NCBI GenBank assembly: GCA_013433145.1
Contig: CM024176.1
Coordinates: 7,860,520 to 7,924,519, forward strand
Direction of reading: 5' to 3'
DNA length: 64,000 nt
From: Ascaris suum
Lineage: Eukaryota; Nematoda; Chromadorea; Rhabditida; Ascarididae
Part shown: positions 45,201 to 55,094 of the stretch, piece after piece
Layout: each line of letters begins with the position of its first letter
How positions within the stretch are numbered: position 1 is the stretch's first letter
Made by a program: the position numbers and the translations under genes
Notes under the pieces: model-generated
What the model was told of the DNA's origin: nothing
Seen by the model: only the letters and a program-made list of their open reading frames with translations
Database searches by the model: none

Positions 45201-48200
45201 ATTACAAACACGAGGCTCTAGTTATCTACGAGATGGAAGGAAGGAACCCTTATGCGGCGAACCGGTCCACAGTTGTTTCATCGAGGTTATGCTTAGGCAT
45301 TTGATATCACCCTCCGCGGTTTCATCTTTCACCTCCATCATTTTATGGCATGATTACCATCGCCGATGTTTCTCTAGCAAATCGCATGTGGACGCCTCCA
45401 GCGCCCTTTTACGACAAGTACCTATACATATCAACTCACATTCCATTCTCGGCTAAATGGAATTGCATCACCTCAGGGCAAATCAACTGAGAACATAGTT
45501 TCGTTGGGAAAAACTTGACATCTATAGAACAGGAGGGAAACAGTGGAGAGTAGGGGAATACTCAGCCGCAACAGCACATGAAATGGAGAAGAAAAATAGT
45601 TGAAACAATAGGAAAACCTCTGTTCCCTATATAAATGAAGGCGGCATCATAGCGAAGAGGAAGGGAAAGAGGAAGAGTCGTAGAGAAACGGCATTCTTAA
45701 TCCGCCCCCCCCCCCCAATCCTTCTTCCTCATGAAAGCATCGCAACAGAAAACAGAGGAGTTATTGTTAAAATTGCCATCACCTAGAAAGAAATTTGTTT
45801 CAATAGAAAAGAGAGTCCTCGCCAAGAAATCGACCATACCAAAAGAAAAGAAAAATCCTTCACAGAAAAGAAAAGTATTACGCCCAAGGAAACCTTCGAT
45901 AGCCATTAGAGTAACTATTTTGTTCATTTCCCAAAGAGGTAAAAATAAAATCATATAAACGACAAAATCCTGGAAAAAATACCACGCCTTTTCATTTGTC
46001 AGTTTCTGTGAAATTTTTCACATTGGTAATTTTTGAAGTTTTCGTTAAAGAAAGTGATTTTCAGTGCAGATAATTCGTTGAGTTCAAAAGCGGGTAAGAG
46101 AGGAGAGGACGATGACATAGAACGTGCTCTTCGAAAATTGGAGGAATCCCGGAATATGCTCGATGAACCAGTGGCAGCACAATCTAATGTAATTGATCCG
46201 ATGTTCTCGCATGCTTCTTCTATGATCAATTGAGGTTGTCTCGAACAGAGTTGAGCAGGTTCATTGCCGAAATAACAGGACGCTGCTGCAATATTCAGTT
46301 GACTGAAAGGGAACACAATAACGCATTTAATGAGAGATGTGATGTAAAATAACACGATATATTGTGATATAATTCTGCATCAATTTTATACCTATGTCTA
46401 TAATAAATTAGCGATGCAGTAACTGTTGAATTGATGTGACTTTAGATTAAGCGCAATAACAAATTTAACTGTTGTTGAAGAAGCATTCATTAAAATCTAA
46501 TCGACTGTTAAATTTTTCAGGGTTCAATAAGACAAACAGGTAGCAATGATCTCCCGACTCAGTTCGGAAACACAAATCGACCACTAAAATCTATGGCATA
46601 TCAGGTTGGAGCTTACGAAAATTCATCCATGAATATGTACCGTTATCGACGGTGGAAAGTAATATCTAAATAAAATATCGATGCAATCATAGGTCTGATC
46701 CGAATATGCATCAGATAACTTGAACAATTCCCTTTTGATGCCTTGATAAGTGTTCATAAATCGATACATCAACACGACAAATAAAACTTATGTGTCACAG
46801 AAAGGTATTCAGAGGCCTAGATGGACGGAGCTTATAACTTCATTGTTTATACCTCCGTTACTGCTTTCTATCGCTTAACGTTTGCGAACGATCAATAGAT
46901 ATTGTAAAGTTCTGTACACTTTTTCTTATGCAAAAGAACTCATGAGAAAGTGGAGTTCGAGATGAAAAGATACAACAAAAATCGTGCAGATCGTGCTGTG
47001 AATGTTGCAGTTACTATATTGTTCGTCCCCATTACGAATGCGGGTTTCGCTGCTGTTAATTCCCGTACTGCTAGTATTTCAGAGCATAATTTTTCATGTA
47101 CTAGCGAGCTGAATATTTTAAGATCCCTGGAATTTTTTTCCAGTCCTTCAGGAGGCCGAATTCGCATAATGTCTAGCATGCGAACATAGTACAATAATCC
47201 ATTCTGTCGCCATGCTGGACACTTTTTATGACTTCGGGCCACATTTATTTGAAATCAGATGCACGTTAGCCTCAAGTTACCCGGTCGGCGTCACCGTCAC
47301 TTTAACCATCTCTCTCTTTTTGTCGTAAATCAGTCGTCATTTTTCTGAAACCGTCGTTATTCGAGTTTTCATGATGACCATATTGACCACTAATGAATGA
47401 ACAAAACCATCAGAAGGGGCTATATGTTTTGCGTTTCAGTTCCCGAGCGAACTTCGTCAAGAGCGACGAGCGTTTCCTCCAGTTCATAATTGGTAAGGAA
47501 TATGAACAAGTGAATACGAATCGCATGCTCTAGTCGGCTTGCTAACATCGGCCAGTGTTCTCATGAAACAAATACCGCAATTCGTACTGCATCCAGGAAA
47601 ACAACGACTTATTTGTCATTATATGACGGCGGAAAATGTAACCGTTTAATGTACTTATGTATCGATAATGTACTGAAATAATTGAAATGTAAATTTCCAT
47701 CCTTAGAAATAGCATCATGGGTTATGCGATTTACTAACTTTGACACTGCTTCAGTAGCATTCATCGAACAGTTTCATTTGCTTATTGCGCCTAACTCCTA
47801 AGCATACTTTCCTTGCGATATTTCAGCGAACCCTTAAAGCAATCTGAATGCGAGCATGAGACAAGTGCACTGCAAATTGTGAGTGATTTATTTCAAGACA
47901 CTGCCCCTTGATTACTACATGATACTCACTTTCTAAAATGCCCGTTTCGAAAAGACGTTGGCAGCTGTTACTTATACATAACGAAACATTCTGCACATAA
48001 GTACACCTCTTAGTAATAATTAAAAGAGGAAAGAACCGAAATTCTAACAGATAACGTGCAAAATGCTCTCTTCATTCCGGCAACTTATCACGGCCTGTAC
48101 ACCTTATTTCACAAATGTCCACTGTCGGCGTTTAGCAAACGACGACTCGAAAATGTCGATGATTTTGCAAACGCGATTTATGAAAGTAATAAATCACCGA

Positions 48201-49731
48201 GAGATTTGCTTTCTATGGGGCAAAGGAGAACCAACATAGTTGGATCGAATTTGTTTAAAAAAGCGTTTTCTCCGCCATTTGCATCATATGATGTCGGAAC
48301 CAAAACGTGGAAATAGTTATTCAAAGGACCATAAATGAAGATGAAAATGCTTATGGAAAAATGTAGATGAACGATATTTTCCTTTCGGAAGCGTGACTGT
48401 TTTTTCATTAATTCTTTTGTGCTGCTACGTGCGCGGCACGGCACTTTTTTTCATAGTCGATGGCCATATTTTTCTCTCCATTTTTGGAGACAGAGTAAAA
48501 CACGAGCTTATAATTTATGATATATCATGCGCATGACATTACACTTCAGTCATACACAATCCAGCAGAGAGCTGTTGAGCTGCGCGCATTTGAACCTTCC
48601 ATGCAGATGTTCATAGCTGTAAGTTAGTTGTTGCATTGCTCAGCGATATGCGTAGAGCATGAAAAGATGCAGCCGATTGCGCCGACGGGTAAGACACAGC
48701 GGCGGGATTTATGGCACTGACCACTTCCATATGTCAGAATGGGATGTTTCAGCGAGCGGGCTTCTTCCTTATGAGTAGCTCGGTCCCGAATAAGCAATAA
48801 ATTAAATAATTATTTGCGGCCGCTTCCACAGTGCGTACTGCTGTGCCGAATAAGGGATAACAACATTCCTCTAGGCGACAGTGTGCTCCCATCCTAATGC
48901 GAGCACTTGCACCACAAAAGTCACTTAGTGGCTCTTTCAACATCCTAGCTGATTCGTTCCTATACAGAGGAATTCCACAGTATTAAACGCCCGTAAATGT
49001 GCACCCTAGCTTAACTTTGCGCGCCTCAACTTGAGCGCAGTCGTCACACTTATGCGTCTCGAGAAATAAAAACGGCGAACATTCACAATATCATAAATGC
49101 AGTTTCACTTACGAATAACAGCAGCGATCTTCCCTCGTAACACGCGGCAAGCAGAAAGGCGTGCCAAACCAGCTAGCACGATATGTAGCTTTGACGTTCA
49201 ACTCGTCACACTATTAGCTTATAAAGTGCCAGCGAATAATAAAAGATGCGCCACAATGCATTCGTACCTTCACTGATCGGAGCACTGCATTTACGGAGTA
49301 TTGCAAATTAGGTATGCAAACATCTTATGAAAACATCTCGTCTGCGCGTCTATACATTCTTTGTCTGTTCGTCCGACTATTTCCTCCCGGAAACCATTGA
49401 ACCAAGAGTCATGAAATTTGAGGCGCATAATGTACGCCGTCGCCTGACCTCGAACATCAACATCCATATGATCCATCGACCTTGAAAAAAATTCCAGATG
49501 GTTGGAAATGTTTATGTATATTCAAACGATCGGACTCACCGGATTCCCATTCTGAGGCAGCCGACTGGAGTTGCAGAAATTTTGCAGAGGAGTTGGGGTC
49601 ACCTAAATGTGCGATTGCCACCACACATACTTTATCATTTCTTGGTGATTCATGCAAGGGCTGATCAGATGAGTGGAATCGCAAATGCGCTTACTGTGCT
49701 AGCTGCTATGCAAGTTTCTAGGCGCAATTAA
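42276..49731 (+). CDS. Multi-exon gene of up to 300 codons, family not recognised
   Basis: Exons in order: 42276-42501, 46070-46188, 46521-46604, 47440-47492 and 47827-47878, then two less certain ones, 48051-48185 and 49498-49731. Phases 1, 0, 0, 2, 0, 0 agree at every junction. Sites are mostly strong: tttttcag, gtttcag and atttcag acceptors, gtaagg and gtgagt donors. Exon 1 is about 50% GC. It begins MTDMELRAFE, four bases after a ttttttccag acceptor, and contains a hydrophobic stretch around residues 35-75. Exon 2 is acidic then helical (GEDDDIERALRKLEESR). Exons 3-5 are polar and look disordered. The last exon is helical and ends VSRRN, with AATAAA about 200 bases on. Exons 1-5 are well supported. 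In exons 6 and 7 a second frame is also open, so the C-terminus is unsure and exon 6 may be skipped. No domain, signal peptide or clear membrane span lets me name a function. Intron 1 is 3.57 kb. Confidence 0.55.
44653..44668 (+). repeat. Poly(C) run, 16 bases
   Basis: Sixteen consecutive C within intron 1 of the 300-codon gene. It is G-rich on the other strand. Confidence 0.95.
44924..45181 (-). CDS. Open frame of 85 codons nested antisense in intron 1 of the 300-codon gene
   Basis: ATG at 45181, TAA at 44924-44926, no introns needed. The product begins MTRVAFDISD and is helical, charged and cysteine-poor. The frame is open for 95 codons without the ATG requirement. A second frame on the same strand (44899-45114) is open for 71 codons, so stops are depleted here. 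About twenty frames of this length are expected by chance in the window, so it is a weak candidate. Confidence 0.18.
   Translation of the reverse strand: MTRVAFDISDRLVCIMREVEVLDELKKNSSLPAKIYEVLQSRHESSREYGHTTQIRVLAKIGFRRKMFSSTDKRINELQNKTCDA
45705..45716 (+). repeat. Poly(C) run, 12 bases
   Basis: Twelve consecutive C, about 350 bases upstream of exon 2 of the 300-codon gene. A second homopolymer in the same intron. Confidence 0.9.
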
Positions 49732-52293
49732 GTGCGTGCCAAGTGGTGTTCAAGTTGGTAGGCATGTTGCAAGTCGATGGAAAAAGCCGTCCTGTGATGC
49801 ACGTTGAGGTCAACTAATTTCCTGAATCTATTCAGTGGTTGGTGGGGTTGAGACTAGTGGGTGAACGAAAACACACTAGCGCGCACAGATGCTAGCACTG
49901 ATGAAATGCACATTTGCATGTTTTGGGATGCTTAATAAAACGATCTTTTCAAAAGCAAATGTCCAAAACAACATAACAAAATGCCGGAAATCTTCAAGAG
50001 GTTTGCCACAAACTTTGCAATGATGTGCCGTTGCTTGAGTAATACGCAACAGTAGTTTCATATGCACATTTGGAGATGAGTACCGATAGCCGTATTCATC
50101 TTCGAGTATACAATGGAAGCTACAGTTGTAAAACTCACATCCTATATACAACTTCCAGCGCATTCCAACACGGCGATGTGTACCTACATGTTCACTTATA
50201 ATTCTGCTGTTAAATTAGGCGAAAGTGATAGCCAACAAAGTTTCTCTTTTATCACATCATAGATACAGCTTGGTACTTTAGGTGTGCGCGTTTCGCACCT
50301 CTCACCCTTTGTGGATGCTGTTGATTTTCATATCGCCTTGTACGAGTCATATGCGTTTCACATCTGTCATATATCTTTGATCTGCAGCTATTTGGGGAGA
50401 TAATCAGTTAACAGCGAAAGAAAAGACAACTACTTGAGAAGGGAAGTGATATTTACTCTCAGTCCAAAAACTCATTAAACGAAAAGTTTATGGCATTCAG
50501 TAATAAAGTATGGGAAACTTCATAGTATGGAAATTTGTCATTGGAAGTACTTTATCTATTTGGAGGTACTCGATTGTTCAGCAACCACCCCCACCGCTTC
50601 CCGCTCGAAAAAAAGTTGTTAAGGTCTTTTCAGTTGTTGCGCTCGAATATGTTAAACCGTACTCTTCGTTACGAATGTTATAATTGTAATGATATATTTT
50701 TATTCAACGTTTTTTATTGCGACAATTCAATTGAAGAATGTTTTGTGTATGGTACATATCGCATTCTATCAAAGTATTCAAATGCTTTCGCTGATGTTTA
50801 TATATTTTGCATACGCTGCTTTAAAGCAGTCCCTATTTCATTGAGCTCATTTGCTGTAAACTTCAGTCGCTTTTGTAACCTCTATATGCTTTTTTCTCAT
50901 GCCCTTTCAACTTCATAGGAGCATTGCTTATGTTTTATCGAATAACTGCATTCCGATTGCACTAACTGCTATGACAATTTTTGTGCGCAACCCGGCTATT
51001 AGAGATAAAGGTTTTTGATATTCTTGCAAATGAGAATTCCACGTGAAAAGAATTTTCCTATCTGTGAAAGAATTCTTTATGCTCTATTTACTGAGTGCAA
51101 ACGATAGGATATTTTCATAAAGTCGTCCTCTGTTTTGATGTCGTGAATTATTATTGCCCGTCATTGTGACATATACTGCTATAAATATGCTCTTTTACCA
51201 TCGATGAGCTCTATTTCTATTGCATTGCAACGTACGATGAAAATCCTTTCTTCACCTATGGAACGAGATCTGTGAATAATGGAACAAATCTATAAAATGG
51301 TTGATCTTGCTTCCTTTTTCCGCATCGATTTCCTGCTCGTATCTGAGCAATAGTGAATGCAAACCAATATTTTAAAATTTGTTCCTCTTCAATTTCGTTG
51401 ATATTAGAGGATGGGTAATGCCTCTTAAATGTATCGCGTCACACATATCCTCTTTGAGTATTTTCGAGAGATTATGCGCAAATAAAACGGTTTTTCATTC
51501 TTGTTGCTCTAATAAAATGTACAGTGGCAGCAGCACTTCGCATACGATGCTCACTATTTTCTACAGTCGCAAAGTTGTCAGTCTACGGTTATCAGTATGC
51601 TAACATGATGACATTTCTGGATAGCAGTCAGGTGATGTCCCAAATACGTTTGCGAATCTGGTAAGTTATTGCTGTCGACTTAAGCGCAAAGAACGGGGGC
51701 TTCAGAAGTCAACGATTCCTACTAATACATGCATTCCTGTGATGTAGGATGAGTTTGAAACTATGCCGTGGAGGTTAAGACGCCCGTGCGTTCCGAAGCA
51801 AACTACGCATAGAAAGTGCCAACGGTATAACATGCATTTCAGAAATTAAGAACTCCCTGTGAAGATCTGCTATTTGTTGTTTCTAAGCGCTTTCCAAGTG
51901 AGAAATTGAGTCACTGAACTCTACGGCTCCAAGCAAATTCTTAAACCCATGCCTTTGACTTCATAGTTCTGTTTGTGTCCATCAAAGAGGCGTAGAAAGT
52001 ATAGAAGAAAGTGCGGATCATGCTAATCTATCTCTCAGTGCTTTCTTTTCATTCGTTTTTTTCAGTTACGAATTGCCAACGGCCATATATCGGCTTGTGG
52101 ATATGAGCAATCGTCCAAAGCAGTTAGGTGATTGCGGCTGAACAGATATGTCTCGTGCAGATTTTACTCTGTAATTGCGCGTAATTACAAACGTTTATTG
52201 TAAACGAGAGTCAATGGCGAATGATTTGTGGCACCAATAAAGCTGTACGCGCGAGGAATGAACGACTGGATTTCCCATCGATTATTTCGCTGC
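49732..52293. other. Intergenic DNA between convergent genes
   Basis: Lies between the 3' ends of the + strand 300-codon gene and the - strand micropeptide gene. An AATAAA at 49934-49939 (+) may end the former. A 127-codon T-rich + frame (50535-50918) has a TTG start and biased Phe/Cys/Tyr content and is not called. Confidence 0.5.
52194..52199 (-). terminator. Poly(A) signal of the micropeptide gene
   Basis: AATAAA on the minus strand about 95 bases downstream of the micropeptide stop codon. This supports 52294-52296 as a genuine gene end. Confidence 0.5.
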
Positions 52294-52410
52294 TCACTTC
52301 GCCTTGCGCTGCTCCTGGATTTGCGCAATATATGGGTCTAAGTAACCAAGATGGTAAGCTACACCAAGGCCAACAATAATGGCCAAGAATGAGAGAACAG
52401 CCGCACCCAT
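52294..52410 (-). CDS. Single-pass membrane micropeptide, 38 aa
   Basis: A complete short frame: ATG at 52410, TGA at 52294-52296. Residues 4-21 are a clean hydrophobic helix (small residues, I, L, V, G). A Y/L/D/P hinge follows, and then a positively charged tail ending EQRKAK. The exon is near 50% GC, well above its surroundings. A gcttgcag acceptor ends two bases before the ATG, as in trans-spliced nematode genes, and AATAAA lies about 95 bases past the stop. Size and layout resemble short single-span regulators of mitochondrial or ER complexes such as STMP1, but I do not claim homology. It could instead be the last exon of a longer gene read in phase; I saw no upstream exon that joins it. 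It lies 2.7 kb beyond the end of the 249-aa membrane protein gene, on the same strand. Confidence 0.6.
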   Translation of the reverse strand: MGAAVLSFLAIIVGLGVAYHLGYLDPYIAQIQEQRKAK

Positions 52411-52412
52411 TG

Positions 52413-52421
52413 CTGCAAGCA
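52413..52421 (-). promoter_or_regulatory. Putative trans-splice acceptor of the micropeptide gene
   Basis: The minus strand reads tgcttgcag, ending two bases before the ATG at 52410. Such closeness is typical of spliced-leader acceptors, though a cis intron is equally possible from sequence alone. Confidence 0.45.
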
Positions 52422-53701
52422 AATACGAGATGTAAGCGGCTTAAAATTAATAGCAACTGATCGTCTTCATAGATTTCACTTCTTTTATAGCACAAGAAGC
52501 ACGCAAATCTTCGAATCTTCGAAGGTGCACTAAAAGGTCATATGCAAGCTGTGTTTAAGCTGCTTAGTGCAGAAAGAGATAAATGCGAAAATTTTGCCAA
52601 AAAATTTGCAGCTAAAATTCGATGAGCAGCATTAATTGGAAGAAAGGGACATTGCCGAGCAGTGCGATTATTAGTTGCTGAGCGACAAGTGCAACACGGA
52701 GAAGAAAATGATGGATTACATTCAGAAATGCGCTAGCATGAATTCCTGTCCCAACGAGAGAAGTCTCATGCAGAAGTATCAAAGCACTTTCATTTCCGCA
52801 CAGGAAACCTTCATGCTGTTGGAACCATTCCTTTATGATGTATCTCTTGCTTATTCATATGGTTAATAAAATGTGCTACTGATTTCACATTCGCTTTAAG
52901 GGTTTATGTTGCCAGACTCACGATATCGACACGTCCTCAAGTGTGAAGTTTTTCTTCGAAGTAAGCACGATGCCTGTGAAGCAGAGCAACACAAATAAAT
53001 CAAACGAGCATTCATTGTCATAAATACGCCCTTCTCTCTCAGATTTGGGACTTCGAGATATAGTTTATCTGTGAGAGCATTTTTGATGAAACCTCATAAA
53101 TGCTGTCTGAGGGCAGTGAGCATTCGCCACAGAGCCACAACTTTAATCGTCATCCGTCATTCTAACAAGGCTCAATTACCCAGCGTCTGTAGACTCGTCA
53201 ACCACCCAAGATAGGCACCTCGGTCCTTGGATCAAAGCTGCGTGGCTTGAAAAGCCCAGCAGATGGAACCATATCATATAGACCTTGTGTTTAAAGACTC
53301 ACATCATTTTATCGGATATCAGATTCTTTAGCGAAGGCTCATTAGATCATCGAATGAGCAGTCAGTTGCAGCTGTTTCCAACTTATTGCATGTAGATTTG
53401 CGTGCCATTTTGAAGCTGTACGTGCGTCTGAATCGCATAGCAATATCTGCGACAGCAGGCGCGGTTGCGAGAGTTTATTGCTAAAAGTTATCGTTTTCGA
53501 GACGATTGGATAACAAATGCAGGATGCTTTTTCGGACTTGCATTCATGTCACCAAAGTATGCGTCACAGCCCGCATGCATAACTTTTGGCATTCCCGTTC
53601 TACAGTATAGACCGTTTTCGCTCCTTATCGCGAAGGAGCATAAGATGGCGGCCTAACCTTTTTCAGCGTTTAGCAAAACTAAATACATGGAAGCAGATAT
53701 G

Positions 53702-54423
53702 TCACGCGCACTTCTTAGGTGGCTTGAGGAAGGCCGGTTCCTTCTGATGTCTCCGACGTTGAAGCTCAATAGCGATCTTTGATTTGGTGAGGTATCTTAT
53801 TGTAATCTCTTCACTTAAAGGGAACAATGACGAATCGGTATAAAGGGAGAAAGAGGATAAAGACCAGAAGAAAATGGCCTGCGACGAATGCGGGACAAGA
53901 GAGGAAGAGGGAAGATAGTATGCGCTCAGAACTTTCAGATCTTTCAGATCATCGTAACCCTGCGTTGCGCGTGCAATCTTTAGCGCGGTGCTTCTTCGCG
54001 ATGCTGTACATATGATCCTGTTGACTAATTGCTGTCTGCATAAAGAGAGCGCCACTGCTTCACAGGCAGTGCTCCGCTGCACAACCATTTGGGAATGGTG
54101 TTCCGCATTTATGGGTCGCAGTCATTTCAACATGAGTGAACGCTAGTGTTGACCTCTCCACACTTCGCCCACTCAGTGGAGTGAACCCAGTGGACTTATC
54201 GCGTCGGGGAGCACAATTTGCTCCTGCAAGCGAACGAACAATTGGGGGCCCCACCTTGCATCTTTGAGAGCCATTTTCCTATTGTACTGAGTCTTCGAAG
54301 CATTGCAATTGCAAGCGCTGCGCGATTATTTTTGCCAGATAGATTGTTAAATTTTATTTCTGCAAGTGTTGTCTGAAAAAACACGTTGGAAAACGCGCCA
54401 CTATACCTGCGCCGTGCATGCAA
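53702..54423 (-). other. Coding-like, GC-raised zone with open frames on both strands
   Basis: GC rises to about 50% and stop codons are sparse. On the minus strand a 128-codon frame (53702-54088) ends in a lysine-rich tail closing with KKCA. Upstream, a segment after gttttttcag (54378 downward) carries MLRRLSTIGKWLSKMQ, which looks like a mitochondrial presequence. On the plus strand, a strong cctttttcag acceptor at 53668 leads to an ATG at 53690 and a 31-codon frame to 53784. I could not decide which strand is coding or assemble a unique model. Confidence 0.3.
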
Positions 54424-54929
54424 ATGAATTTTAAGCCTTCTTAAACGTTCTCGTCCTGAGGTATTACATCAGCACGATGCCGCCATGGCCGCAATTTTTC
54501 AAAAGATTTGGTTGCGATGATATCGAACACCAACTGCGATGTGCTTCGACGAAACCGCCTAAAGGTGAAGGATATATAGCTCATCATTTTCTTTCTGTTT
54601 AGTGCGGCCAGCTCCGCTAATGAAACCAAAAAATTTCACCTTGCATTTGGTTTCCGTTCCTCTCCCGAAACATTTGCTGTTGAAACGCTTTCCTTGCCCA
54701 TGAACAGTTACCTTTATCTGACACGCATTACCGGATGGAGACAAATGTGATCATTAATTCTCTAAATGGCACCACGCTAGATCTGTGTCGTCGCCTAAGT
54801 GCACGCATCCTTACACAATAATAATTCATAAGATTTAAGGTTCTCTTATATTTGAGTGCATTTTTAAAACATAACATGCAATGAGAAGACAAACTTATAT
54901 CGTGTTTGATGACATGTTTGGCAGGATGG

Positions 54930-54935
54930 TTTATT
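54930..54935 (-). terminator. Poly(A) signal of the 249-aa membrane protein gene
   Basis: AATAAA on the minus strand about 160 bases beyond the TGA at 55095-55097. It is the first canonical signal seen downstream. Confidence 0.45.
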
Positions 54936-55094
54936 CAGATTACAAAATGACGAGCTTTTGGTATTACGCATGGGAACTGGGCCCAGTGAAAATCGGCATT
55001 GGTGACTAGGTATGTTTGTGGGATGTGCGGGAGTTAGAGGCAGCGTTGCAGCCAGTAGGCACTTTTAGTGGTGCATTTGCTTTAGTTGATTTGT

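Noticed and set aside
45731..45958. Lysine-rich 75-codon + frame in intron 1 of the 300-codon gene
   Set aside because: The lysines follow from A-rich DNA; no strong acceptor, and it does not keep phase with the flanking exons.
50535..50918. 127-codon + frame rich in Phe, Cys and Tyr
   Set aside because: TTG start, T-driven composition, no splice or start context; one or two such frames are expected by chance.
54441..54744. Two minus-strand frames separated by a 23-base gtgaaa...cattag segment
   Set aside because: The apparent intron is too short to be spliced. Frames of 61-62 codons are common by chance.
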